From contig CAVRQQ010000027.1 in assembly GCA_963723355.1 (NCBI GenBank), positions 59,147 to 123,146 of the forward strand: a stretch of 64,000 nt of DNA. The letters are read 5' to 3'. The stretch is from JAFDBW01 sp963723355 (GTDB lineage: Bacteria > Desulfobacterota > Desulfuromonadia > Desulfuromonadales > BM103). The notes beneath the pieces were generated by a model. It made no database searches. It saw only the letters and a program-made list of their open reading frames with translations, and had not been told where the DNA came from. Both the position numbers and the translations under genes were made by a program. This document shows positions 26,870-35,041 of the stretch, piece after piece; position 1 is the stretch's first letter, and each line of letters starts with the position of its first letter.

Positions 26870-27682
26870 TGAATTTTTCAGACACCTGGAAACAGCCTGG
26901 CAAAATTATGGGAAAACGCTCGTCTGCCCGCAGGCGGGATTTCCCTGGCTCTCGGCGGCGGTGCGGTTCTGGGTGCGGCGCACATCGGTGTACTCAAGGC
27001 CCTGGATGAATACGGTGTAAAGGTCAACCGTATCTCGGGCACCAGCATTGGTGCAATGATCGCCGCTCTGTATGCTTTTGGCAAAAGTCCTGACGAAATC
27101 GAACAGAATGTTGTCGAGCTGGAGTGGCTGGACGTAACCAGCTTCACCCTTTCCAGGTACGGGATTCTCAGTAATGACGACCTGGGAAGGCAAGTCACGG
27201 ACCTGTTGGGCAAGGTGGACATTGCCGACGCCCGGATACCTCTCTACCTGATGGCAACAGACCTCACCCATGGAACAAAAGTCGTACTGAGCAAGGGGGA
27301 TGTCTCACAGGCGGTGATGGCCAGCAGCTGTATTCCGGGGATTTTCGTACCGGTTGAAATTGATGGACAGCTTCTGGTCGATGGCGGCTTGCTCGAAAAT
27401 GTTCCCGTCTCGCCGCTGCGTGAGGCCGGTGCCGGGTTTATCGTCGGTGTCGATCTCAGTGCGGGGCGACATTACCAACGGCCGCAAGACATTATCGATG
27501 TGTTTGCCAACGCCATCGATATCGCCATAGACAATGTAACCCGGTCACAGACCAGCGATGCCGACCTGGTCATCGCACCGGAGCTCTCATCCTACAGCCG
27601 CAGAGATATGAGCCGTATTCCTGAATTGATTGAAGAGGGACACCGAGTCACCAGGCAACTGCTGGACAAGCTCAAAAGCTGA
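26869..27682 (+). CDS. Patatin-like phospholipase (RssA type), two frame breaks
   Basis: Starts at ATG 26869 with GGAAGG before it. One T more in the T5 run (26873-26877) gives MNFFRHLETAWQNYGK, and one G more in GGG (26936-26938) gives CPQAGISLALGGGAVLGAAH; from there the frame is clean. The oxyanion loop is GGGAVLG rather than the usual Gly-rich motif with Arg, the nucleophile is in GTSIG, and the dyad aspartate is in DGGLLENVPV. About 272 residues, RssA-like, probably hydrolysing membrane lipids. Confidence 0.85.
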
Positions 27683-27694
27683 ATCGCTGCACCA

Positions 27695-28210
27695 TCATTC
27701 TCCGCCATCCCGAAGACGCGCCAACATTTCCCGCTCTTTTTGCAGTGCCTCGTTACTGTGTGCCCAGAGATAGTAATTCTCAAGCCCCATCACGCTGAGC
27801 CCGGCAAAGAAGACCGCCCAGAAATTGTCCGGCAGGACTCCGGACAGAAAGTAAAAGGCATAGAACGCGGCGAAGAAGGCCGTGTGCATAAGGCCCCTGA
27901 ATGGTTTGATGTTGCGGCTCATGCGGGCCAGGGTCCCGACGATGCCGGAGAAAGCATAAATCACCAGGGCCAGGCTGATCATCTCGGAGGGAGGAGGCGC
28001 ACCGAGCATCCTGCGGAAATCTTCAGAGAGTTCGGGAAGGAATGAGAAGTTGTCGTAGGCACCTAAACTGATCAGCAGGAAGAGGACCATCGACCAGAGC
28101 CCGGCTAACGAGACCCTTTCCAGGCGGCGGATGCGGGCCTCGACCCTTTGCCGCAGCTCGTCGCGCCCCGACATCTGTTGCCCATCTGGATGTGGCCCCG
28201 CCTGGCTCAT
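27695..28210 (-). CDS. Three-helix membrane protein of unknown function
   Basis: A 171-residue protein from ATG 28210, which has AAGGGGAAG just upstream; a GTG six codons earlier is possible. It has an N-terminal charged helix, hydrophobic helices around WSMVLFLLISLGAYDNF, MISLALVIYAFSGIVGTLA and FFAAFYAFYFLSGVL, and a C-terminal NEALQKEREMLARLRDGGE coil. It is the last gene of the minus-strand oxidoreductase cluster, 52 bases after the heme-motif sensor, so a link with it is possible. Not recognised as a named family. Confidence 0.6.
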   Translation of the reverse strand: MSQAGPHPDGQQMSGRDELRQRVEARIRRLERVSLAGLWSMVLFLLISLGAYDNFSFLPELSEDFRRMLGAPPPSEMISLALVIYAFSGIVGTLARMSRNIKPFRGLMHTAFFAAFYAFYFLSGVLPDNFWAVFFAGLSVMGLENYYLWAHSNEALQKEREMLARLRDGGE

Positions 28211-28262
28211 GCTCTTCCCCTTCCCCACATAGCTGGAGTCAGAAGCGTAGTATCCGATGTAT

Positions 28263-29106
28263 TCAGGGCAGTGGGTCTGTGGAGGGGGCCTCGTTGCTTT
28301 GGGGATGACGCCCTTCGAGTTCCTTGACTCGGGCTGTCATCTTCTGAAAAGCATTGGCCAACTTGGCAATCTCACCACTGACTTCCGGAAAATCGCTGTT
28401 CAGACTATCATCCGGAGCCCTTTCGGTAAAGTCGACAAGCTGTTTGATCGGCAGAAATACCTGGCGATACAACAAGGCACATACTGCACCGACCGTCAGG
28501 ACCAGCACCATCGCCACTGAACATAATCATGCGGCCCTTCAGCTGGGTGAGAGTTTTTTTAAGGGGGGCCTGTGAGACGCCGATATCAAGAGTCCCCAAC
28601 AAACTTTGCCCGGCATCGTGGAAATGGCAGGCAGCATTCGAGCATTCCGGTTCATTGTAGATCGGCGCAGTAATTGCCAGGACATCATGACCGTCCTTGT
28701 TGGTGAACTGGCGGGCCTGCTCCATGGCTCCCAGTTCGCGCTTCGGATTCGATTCGGCGTGGCACTCGTTGCACCCCGCCGCGGTTTTGTCGATGAAATT
28801 GTCCACTTCGGAACCGTCACGGGAGAACATGATCAGCCCCTTCTTGTTGAAGATCCGGACATGCTCAACCTGGTTCTGATCGCCGATGTTGTAGATAATC
28901 TGGCTCAGGGTCTCCCTGTCGTCATGCAGCATGGCATAGCGTGTCGACTTGATCACGGTATCGGCCAGGTCTGCGGCATGGTGAATCTCGCCTGTGATCA
29001 GATCGCTCTTGACGAAAGTATACAGAAGCACACAGCAGGCGATGACAAAACCGGTGACCGCACAGGCAACCGGGACGATAGCGCGACTGTTAATGCTGCT
29101 GAACAT
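28263..29106 (-). CDS. Membrane sensor with periplasmic heme-type motifs and HAMP, no output domain (one frame break)
   Basis: Helix 1 is at residues 9-31; the periplasmic domain (about 35-185) contains CNECH at 112-116 and a second unusual site, C155 with C160-His161 in CSNAACH. Removing one base near 28522-28525 joins the domain to helix 2 (VAMVLVLTVGAVCALLY) and a HAMP segment (PIKQLVDFTERAPDD), ending at 28263. There is no kinase or methyl-accepting domain after HAMP. The periplasmic part is paralogous to that of the histidine kinase at 35038-36753 (CYTAACHVH, GYLEVQ). Probably a redox or ligand sensor with covalent heme, encoded with the oxidoreductase it may monitor. Confidence 0.75.
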
Positions 29107-29176
29107 GACAGCTCTCCTTGGTTTGACAGGGCAGCTGCGGGGTCACATGCGACCCCGCAGCCATTTCACATCCAAT

Positions 29177-30517
29177 TTAATCGATCTTGCGGTACATGGC
29201 GCCTGCAGGAGACACCGTCGTCCGGACTGGTGCCGGCTTGGCTGCCTCGGCGGCTAGAGCTTCTTGCGGCTGCTCTTTCCAGGCAAAGAGAATCGGCAGA
29301 CGATAGAGAATAAAGCGGTAAACCACGATGTAGATACAGAACACTGTCACGGTCATGATCACTTCAAAAATGTGCGGGATCTCCTGGTAGAGATTCCAGT
29401 TGAAGGTGATCAGGGACGTATTCAGCCGGTTCAGGACAATCCCGAAAATCGTGATGAACGCGCCCAACCGGGCCACACCGACCCTCTGGTTGTGAATCGC
29501 ATAGGCGAAGAGGCACAGCGGCAGCACCACTGCTACAGCGATCTCGAGCAGGAACCAGAGCCCCCAACCGGTTGCCAGGTAGCCCCACTCGTTGTCATGG
29601 GCAATGCCGATCAGTTTGATCGCCAGGTAGGTGATCAGACCCATGCTGGCACCCTTGGCAATCCCCAGGGTACAGCGATCCAGGTTGTCGAGGAAGTTGC
29701 TGTCGCAACGCCAGGCCATGGTCTTCTTGACAACCGTGCTGACGGCAATCACCATGCAGAGGCCGGCCGGGATCGACGAGCAGAAGAAGAAGATCCACTG
29801 GAATGGCGCCGAGTACCAGAGCGGATGGACCTTGCCCGGGGCGTAGAGGAATAGAGCACCCAGGGCCCCCTGGTGCAAGGTCGACAGGATGATGCCGGCG
29901 ACGGTCAGGCCGATGGCGATACGACGGATAAAACGCTTGCCGCCCAGCCAGCCCATCCACTCGAAGAAAGCAACCGAAACCTCGGCGATCTGGACCGATA
30001 GATAGGTTGCGACATGCCAGGCGACCAGGAACAGAACTGCAGCCGGGCCGAACGCAACGGCCATTGGGTAAGGCAGCCGCCAGGGTTGGCCGAGATCGCA
30101 GAGCAGGAAAACCACTGCAAAGAAGTAGCCGAGCAGGCCATTGAGCAGGGCCAGGCGCTCAATCGGCTCGAAATCGTGTCGACCGAAGATCTCTACCGTT
30201 GTACCAAGCATGAATCCTGAGGCAGACAATGGCACCATGGCGAAGAGACCGAAACCAAGCAGCAGTCCCCATGGGTAATCGTTCGAAGCGTGCGTCACCG
30301 CGCTGAGTCCGAACAGGAAGCGGTAGGCGATCACCGGCAGCCCGATGGCAAAGATGATGCCGAGAATCCAGTTGAACGGATTGCGCAGGGCCTGTCCGAG
30401 GTATTGGCCTGGAGTCAGTCCCAGGAAGAGTTTTCTTTTCAACGTCCAGGGCTGTTCAGTCTTTTCGTTGACCTGTGAATCAACCAGCTTCACTCCGCAT
30501 TCAAGTAAGTGTTTCAT
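29177..30517 (-). CDS. NrfD/HybB-type quinone-interacting membrane subunit
   Basis: A 446-residue integral membrane protein with about ten helices, of the polysulfide reductase NrfD/HybB family, which exchanges electrons with (mena)quinone. Recognisable pieces are the RFLFGLSAVTHASNDYPWGL loop, LCDLGQPWRLPYPM and NRLNTSLITFNW near the C-terminus. The start overlaps the ferredoxin stop by 4 bases. With the ferredoxin and 5-heme cytochrome upstream it forms a three-subunit quinone:cytochrome c oxidoreductase like the Cbc complexes (CbcSTU type) of Geobacter. Confidence 0.92.
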   Translation of the reverse strand: MKHLLECGVKLVDSQVNEKTEQPWTLKRKLFLGLTPGQYLGQALRNPFNWILGIIFAIGLPVIAYRFLFGLSAVTHASNDYPWGLLLGFGLFAMVPLSASGFMLGTTVEIFGRHDFEPIERLALLNGLLGYFFAVVFLLCDLGQPWRLPYPMAVAFGPAAVLFLVAWHVATYLSVQIAEVSVAFFEWMGWLGGKRFIRRIAIGLTVAGIILSTLHQGALGALFLYAPGKVHPLWYSAPFQWIFFFCSSIPAGLCMVIAVSTVVKKTMAWRCDSNFLDNLDRCTLGIAKGASMGLITYLAIKLIGIAHDNEWGYLATGWGLWFLLEIAVAVVLPLCLFAYAIHNQRVGVARLGAFITIFGIVLNRLNTSLITFNWNLYQEIPHIFEVIMTVTVFCIYIVVYRFILYRLPILFAWKEQPQEALAAEAAKPAPVRTTVSPAGAMYRKID

Positions 30518-31470
30518 TGTGCGCCTCCCTCCTCGTCATGGTGTTCTTCGACATCGTGCTCGTGATCACCGTGACCTTCCTGCTTCTTGGCCAGAAGATG
30601 GAAGCCGGTAAACATGGCCGGCCAGATGGCCAGCACCATCGGTACGGTACTGAGGAAGTCCTTGACGTTGTTGATGATCGGTTCGTTGCCCGGATTCGGG
30701 TCAAAACCGACTTCTTCAAAAGGTACTGATGACAGGTACATCCAGTGCGTCCCGCCCAGTTCCTTTTCGCCGTAGAGATGGTTGACGTAACGCCCCGGGT
30801 GGGTCTGGATGCGCTGGTGTCCGATCTTGATCAGTTCCTTGCGCTTGCCAAAGGTCAGCGCCTCTTGCGGACAGATCTCAACGCAGGCCGGCGGCAGTCC
30901 GTTCTTCAGTCTGGTTTCATGACAGAAGATGCATTTCTTGACCACCGGGTCAAAGGCGCTCGAGTAACTGTATCCCGGAATATTGAAGGGGCAGGCGATC
31001 ATGCAGTTGCGGCAGCCGACACAAACTTTTGAGTTGTATACGACGGCGCCTTCAGGGGTCTTGGTGTAGGCGTTGACGAAACAGGAGCTCAGACAGGCCG
31101 GCTCGGCGCAATGGTTGCACTGCACCTTGCGGTAAAGCGGTTTGCTCTCACTCTCGACGTCGTAACGGTTTACGACCGTGTAGGCATTCTCATCGGGGCG
31201 CCGTTTTTGCTTGCCACCATGAAAGGTCTCATCAAAAACCGACTTGTCATCAAATGGCTTTTCCGGAGCAGGCAGGTTCTGTTCCTTGTTGCAGGCGGCT
31301 TCGCAACTGCGGCAGCCAATGCAACGGGTCAGATCCACCAGCACGCCCATGCCATCCGGGTAGCCGGAAAAGGATCCGGCTGCCAGGGCCTTCTTTGGCC
31401 CGGCCAGGGTTGTGGCGGCACATCCTGCTACACTCGCAGCAAGAAATCTCCGTCGACTGATTCCACTCAT
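30514..31470 (-). CDS. HybA-like four-cluster ferredoxin subunit with Tat signal and C-terminal helix
   Basis: A 318-residue protein. The Tat signal SGISRRRFLAASVAG starts at the ATG I chose (31470); nine residues further upstream are unlikely. Four [4Fe-4S] cysteine groups are visible: CIGCRSCEAAC, CNHCAEPACLSSC, CVGCRNCMIAC and CIFC with a later CVEIC. Near the C-terminus STVPMVLAIWPAMFTGFHL is a membrane anchor, followed by a His/Glu-rich tail, the HybA arrangement. It carries electrons between the NrfD subunit and the cytochrome on the periplasmic side. Confidence 0.94.
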   Translation of the reverse strand: MSGISRRRFLAASVAGCAATTLAGPKKALAAGSFSGYPDGMGVLVDLTRCIGCRSCEAACNKEQNLPAPEKPFDDKSVFDETFHGGKQKRRPDENAYTVVNRYDVESESKPLYRKVQCNHCAEPACLSSCFVNAYTKTPEGAVVYNSKVCVGCRNCMIACPFNIPGYSYSSAFDPVVKKCIFCHETRLKNGLPPACVEICPQEALTFGKRKELIKIGHQRIQTHPGRYVNHLYGEKELGGTHWMYLSSVPFEEVGFDPNPGNEPIINNVKDFLSTVPMVLAIWPAMFTGFHLLAKKQEGHGDHEHDVEEHHDEEGGAQ

Positions 31471-31529
31471 AACAACTCTCCTTATCCTAAGATTCATGCA
31501 CCCGTAATTGTCATCTCAATAGCCACGGC

Positions 31530-32047
31530 CTAGTGCCCGCCTTCTTCAGTCGCCGAAGCTTGTGCATCGGCATGATAGAAGGCATCTCCCTCGGGCGTTC
31601 TGGCATGGCAGTCCTGGCAGCCGGTCGGTCCGTCCATTTGCTCATGACAGCCGATACAGCTCCAGTGATAGGCCGCCTTCAAGCCAGGCGTATCGATGTG
31701 GAACTGGTAGACGTCTGCTGCTTTACGGTTGATATGTTCCGCGGAGAATGTATCGACGGCGTGACAAGCAATGCAAGCGACCTCTGCGGTCCCATCACTC
31801 TCAGCATGGCAACGCACACAGCGATCGTCGGTTGTCCCGGTACCGGTTGCATGGTGATGACAGGCCGAGCAATCCTCACCAAGCTCGGTATGCATCTCAT
31901 GGTCAAATTCAACCCCATCAAAATATTGTGTCATGACGTCGATCGATACCTGGTCAGGCGTGTCATCAAAAGCCTGGGCCATGGTGACTGCCATGACGAA
32001 TGTGCAAGAGCGGTCATCAGGGTCGTTAGAATTTGCTTTGCGCTCAT
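31530..32047 (-). CDS. Periplasmic five-heme cytochrome c (frame break in signal peptide)
   Basis: Five CXXCH sites (CSACH, CVRCH, CIACH, CIGCH, CQDCH) in about 150 residues with spaced histidines, the cytochrome c3/c7-like pattern. ATG 32047 has AAGGAGAG before it and opens a signal peptide, MSAKQILTTLMTALA, which joins VMAVTMAQAF after adding one base near 32010. Electron-transfer subunit of the downstream ferredoxin/NrfD module, likely delivering quinol electrons to periplasmic or outer-surface carriers. Confidence 0.88.
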
Positions 32048-32086
32048 GATTCTCTCCTTAGTTCAGATAAGTGCCAGACAGCCTTC

Positions 32087-32254
32087 TCATTCGCTAACGT
32101 CACCAGGTCTCTCGTTGATGTACTTGTAGAACATCGGAAAGGCGATGAAGAACGCGAGACAGATGAGATACTCAACGCCCTTGATGTACTGGTAGAAATC
32201 CACCAGTGTATGAACACTGTGCCATTCGCCGATTTTTTCGAGTATCTGGATCAT
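32087..32254 (-). CDS. 55-aa single-helix membrane protein
   Basis: A short open frame with a near-perfect GGAGG and 7-base spacing before ATG. The product reads MIQILEKIGEWHSVHTLV, then a helix (YLICLAFFIAFPMFYKYI), then a charged tail ending VSE. It sits 39 bases before the 5-heme cytochrome gene in the same orientation. Codon use resembles its neighbours. I know no named family. It is probably an accessory or assembly subunit of the quinone oxidoreductase. Confidence 0.75.
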   Translation of the reverse strand: MIQILEKIGEWHSVHTLVDFYQYIKGVEYLICLAFFIAFPMFYKYINERPGDVSE

Positions 32255-32297
32255 TGTAATTCCTCCTTAGTGGACAACTTCCTCGATCTGCAAGAGA

Positions 32298-32540
32298 CTA
32301 GATTCTGCTGGCATGGCGCTTGCCCTGCTTGGAATGATCCTTGATCAGCCCTTTGACAAAACCGACCAGGAGCATGATCGTCGGCACCAGCTGCACGACC
32401 ACGATCAGTGCGCAGAAGCCCAGGAAGATGCCAACCAGGATGCCACTGGAATAGGTCTTGGTCGTATCCACGGCAAAAGCAGGGGTTACCATCGTCATCA
32501 ACATCGCCATTCCCATCAGTGTATTTCTGAGCTTTTTCAT
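32298..32540 (-). CDS. Small secreted/membrane protein, paralogue A
   Basis: An 80-residue product from ATG 32540 (GGAGG upstream). Signal peptide MKKLRNTLMGMAMLMTMVTPAFA, broken here only for reading as MKKLRNTLMG plus MAMLMTMVTPAFA, then a helix GFCALIVVVQLVPTIMLLVG and a basic tail. It is clearly related to the product at 33053-33277 (shared GIL, ALI, QLVP, GMVKGL/GFVKGL pattern). Function unknown; it is co-transcribed with the cytochrome/ferredoxin/NrfD module. Confidence 0.75.
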   Translation of the reverse strand: MKKLRNTLMGMAMLMTMVTPAFAVDTTKTYSSGILVGIFLGFCALIVVVQLVPTIMLLVGFVKGLIKDHSKQGKRHASRI

Positions 32541-32590
32541 AATTTCCTCCATTCAGTTGGTATGCGGTTTACAGTTGCTATTGCAGCCAT

Positions 32591-32988
32591 TCACCTGTTG
32601 CGTTGTTGAGTTACCTTTTCAAATGCGCACTTGACAGCCTCGCGCAATTCTTCCTCGTCACTCGGTTTGTTCGGTTTGAGGGCATGATAGAAAATCCCCT
32701 CACTTCTGGCTTTTCTAATCAGGGCCAGCGGCAGTTCGCTGGCAACCAGGATGATCGTCAGGTTGCGATTGCATTTCTTGAGAATCGGAATCAATTCCGT
32801 TGCCAGCATTTATCGAATCGTGTACTGAGTAATACAACCTGGGCGGTCTTTTTCAGAATCCCGTAGAGCACACCGGCTGCCGAGTTGGTAACCGTCACCT
32901 GGTAACCAGCCTTGATGAACAGGTCCGCCATGCGTTTCCTGGTCAACACGTCTTCGTCTGCGATGAGTAATCCTGGCATGTGCATCAT
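32591..32988 (-). CDS. Receiver-like domain protein lacking the phospho-acceptor (one frame break)
   Basis: About 132 residues, a lone response-regulator receiver fold. The acidic pocket ADED and the Lys-Pro turn HALKPNKP are kept, but the strand that should end in the phosphorylated Asp reads VVLLSTRFDK, with Ser in that place. The frame breaks at AAA (32813-32815 region); one more A gives RFDKMLATELIPILKK and continues to 32591. The start is ATG 32988 (MMHMPGLL). It may be a phosphorylation-independent adaptor for the neighbouring kinase/NtrC pair. Confidence 0.75.
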
Positions 32989-33052
32989 TGGCTCTCTCCC
33001 GTCCGCGGCCAAACCGCCCCCGTTCACCAGGGGCAGTCTCTACTAGTCAACT

Positions 33053-33277
33053 CTAGTCAGCTTTAACAGAACTCTTCTCCCTCGAGGAAAACAGCCCCTT
33101 GACCATACCGATGAAGAGAATCGTCGCCGGAACCAGCTGGGAAACGATAATCAGGGCAAAGAAACCTATGAACGCGTAAGTCAGAATACCTACGCCTTCA
33201 GCCTGTACCCCAGTCGCCGCGTAAGCGGCAGAAGCACTACCCGCCATCATCGTGATCAACATACGCATCGTTTTCAT
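33053..33277 (-). CDS. Small secreted/membrane protein, paralogue B (first gene of the sigma54 operon)
   Basis: A 74-residue product from ATG 33277 with GGAGG upstream. Signal peptide MKTMRMLITMMAGSASA, then a helix AFIGFFALIIVSQLVPATIL and a basic tail, FSSREKSSVKAD. It is paralogous to the product at 32298-32540. It is the first gene after a sigma54-type promoter and enhancer-like palindrome, and thus leads the oxidoreductase operon. No named family. Confidence 0.75.
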   Translation of the reverse strand: MKTMRMLITMMAGSASAAYAATGVQAEGVGILTYAFIGFFALIIVSQLVPATILFIGMVKGLFSSREKSSVKAD

Positions 33278-33335
33278 AACGGCCTCCTTCTCTTTGCAGT
33301 GTTGCTTCGACATGAAGCACTTGATACAGGAATAC

Positions 33336-33351
33336 TGCATCGGCCGTGCCA
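33336..33351 (-). promoter_or_regulatory. Sigma54 (-24/-12) promoter of the oxidoreductase operon
   Basis: On the minus strand: TGGCACGGCCGATGCA, matching TGGCAC-N5-TTGCA at all but one position, with correct GG-N10-GC spacing. It lies about 60 bases before the start codon at 33277, and a sigma54 activator gene is encoded just upstream. Confidence 0.75.
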
Positions 33352-33443
33352 TTCTTAAAATATTTTCACATAAAGTATTAACATGCTGTTTTAATTGGAC
33401 TTTTTCTTATGGCGAGCGTGAAGGAATTTCAGGTAAAACCGGC

Positions 33444-33470
33444 GAAAAGTATATTTAAAATATACTTTTC
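33444..33470 (-). promoter_or_regulatory. Palindromic enhancer/operator site upstream of the sigma54 promoter
   Basis: A perfect 11-bp inverted repeat with a 5-base centre; the core is GTATAT-N5-ATATAC. It is about 95-120 bases upstream of the -24 element, a typical position for NtrC-type activators. The same core with the same spacing recurs at 51121-51137 before the CbcL-like gene. Confidence 0.6.
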
Positions 33471-33539
33471 AAGGTGATCGGCAAGGATACTCCTACTTTA
33501 GCTTGTTGCTAAGGCACTGGAATCAATGACTTTTTTGAC

Positions 33540-33575
33540 AAAAAAATGCACTGTATAAATTCCCTATACAGTGCA
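33540..33575 (-). terminator. Terminator of the kinase-regulator operon
   Basis: A perfect 11-bp stem (TGCACTGTATA with TATACAGTGCA) and 7-base loop followed on the minus strand by seven T residues. It ends transcription of the NtrC-type regulator gene just before the sigma54 operon begins. Confidence 0.88.
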
Positions 33576-33619
33576 GATGTTTTTATTATTTTATGACGAG
33601 AGCCTGATGAGGAGTCGAC

Positions 33620-35041
33620 CTAATCCAGCGCCCTCGCCCGAATACTGATTCCCTGTTTTTTCAGCATGGCCTGGAAGTTGGGTCGCTGCATACCGACTTC
33701 TTCCGCGGCTTTTGTGACATTCCAGTCATTCCGGTCCAGAGCGCTCAGGAGGAAGGCCCGCTCAAGCGGCACGACCGCCTGCTCGCGCAGATGCCGTTTC
33801 TGCTCCTTCAATTCATTGGCATCAAGGGGAACGGCTTTTTCCTCAAACAGGCCGGAGACATGATCATCGCCTGGCATCTCCAGGTCGGTCTTCTGGACCA
33901 GATCAGTCTGGGACAGGACAACCGCGCGCTCAATGAGGTTTTCCAGTTCGCGAACATTTCCCGGGAAAGCATAGTTTTCCAACAGCTCGATAACATCCGG
34001 GCAGAAGCCGCGGATCTCCTTGCCATTTTCTTCGGCAAAGCGCTTGAGGAACTGGCTGGCGAGCAACATCAGATCGCCTTTGCGGTCACGCAGCGGCGGA
34101 AGTTCAATCGGAATGATGTTCAGGCGAAAGAACAGGTCATCACGGAAAAGGCCCTGCTTGACCATTTCCCGCAAATTCGAATTGGTGGCAGCCACCAGGC
34201 GAATATTGATCGGCACCGGCGTCGTGCCACCGATCGGCGTCACAACCCGTTCCTGCAGGACGCGCAACAGCTTGGCCTGAGTCGACAGGCTGATATTGCC
34301 AATCTCGTCAAGCAGGACTGTCCCGCCTTCGGCAACTTCAAACAGGCCTCGCTTGGTCTGGATCGCGCCGGTAAAAGAACCTTTGACGTGGCCGAACAGC
34401 TCACTCTCCAGCAGACTCTCGGCAAGGGTTGTGCAGTCGACTGCGACAAATGGCTGCTCGCGCCGCGAGCTGTGCCCATGAATCGCACGAGCGACCAGCT
34501 CCTTGCCGGTCCCGCTTTCACCGGTAATCAGAACCGTGCTGTCAGTCGGCGCCACCTGCATGATGCGCTGGTAAAGACGCTTCATTTCCCGACTGTCGCC
34601 GAGCAGACAATCAAAACCATGACTCTCGTTCATCTCCCGGTGTAAATACATTTCATCGATCAGCACCGCCCGGGTTTCCAGAGCGGTTTTGACTTTTTCA
34701 ATAATTTCCTCGTTCTCAAAGGGCTTGGCAAGATAATCCGTGGCACCGTTCTTCATCGCTTCAACAGCATTGTCGATAGCGGCATAGCCGGTTATCAGGA
34801 CGACTGGCAGTTCCGGCTGACGGGTCCGGATCGCCCGCAGGACCTCAAGGCCGCTCATCCCGGGCATCTTCAGATCCGTGATCAGAAGTTTGAAGCGCTC
34901 CGCCTCCAGACGCTCAAGAGCGGCACGACCGTTGCTGACCGTTTCGACATCGTACCCTGCGCCACTCAGAACCCGGCGTAACCCCTCGCGGATAACGGCA
35001 TCGTCATCAGCAATCAGGATTCGTTCAATCTTTTCACTCAT
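33620..35041 (-). CDS. NtrC-family sigma54-dependent response regulator
   Basis: A 473-residue protein: receiver domain with acidic pocket ADDD and phosphorylated D56 in LLITDLKMPGMSG; AAA+ domain with Walker A GESGTGKE near residue 174, the sigma54-contact loop GSFTGA (the GAFTGA element with Ser at position 2) and LLDEIG; C-terminal Fis-type helix-turn-helix in WNVTKAAEEVGMQRPNF. Activates sigma54 RNA polymerase from upstream sites. The start overlaps the kinase stop by 4 bases. The nearest plausible target is the sigma54 promoter at 33336-33351. Confidence 0.96.
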   Translation of the reverse strand: MSEKIERILIADDDAVIREGLRRVLSGAGYDVETVSNGRAALERLEAERFKLLITDLKMPGMSGLEVLRAIRTRQPELPVVLITGYAAIDNAVEAMKNGATDYLAKPFENEEIIEKVKTALETRAVLIDEMYLHREMNESHGFDCLLGDSREMKRLYQRIMQVAPTDSTVLITGESGTGKELVARAIHGHSSRREQPFVAVDCTTLAESLLESELFGHVKGSFTGAIQTKRGLFEVAEGGTVLLDEIGNISLSTQAKLLRVLQERVVTPIGGTTPVPINIRLVAATNSNLREMVKQGLFRDDLFFRLNIIPIELPPLRDRKGDLMLLASQFLKRFAEENGKEIRGFCPDVIELLENYAFPGNVRELENLIERAVVLSQTDLVQKTDLEMPGDDHVSGLFEEKAVPLDANELKEQKRHLREQAVVPLERAFLLSALDRNDWNVTKAAEEVGMQRPNFQAMLKKQGISIRARALD

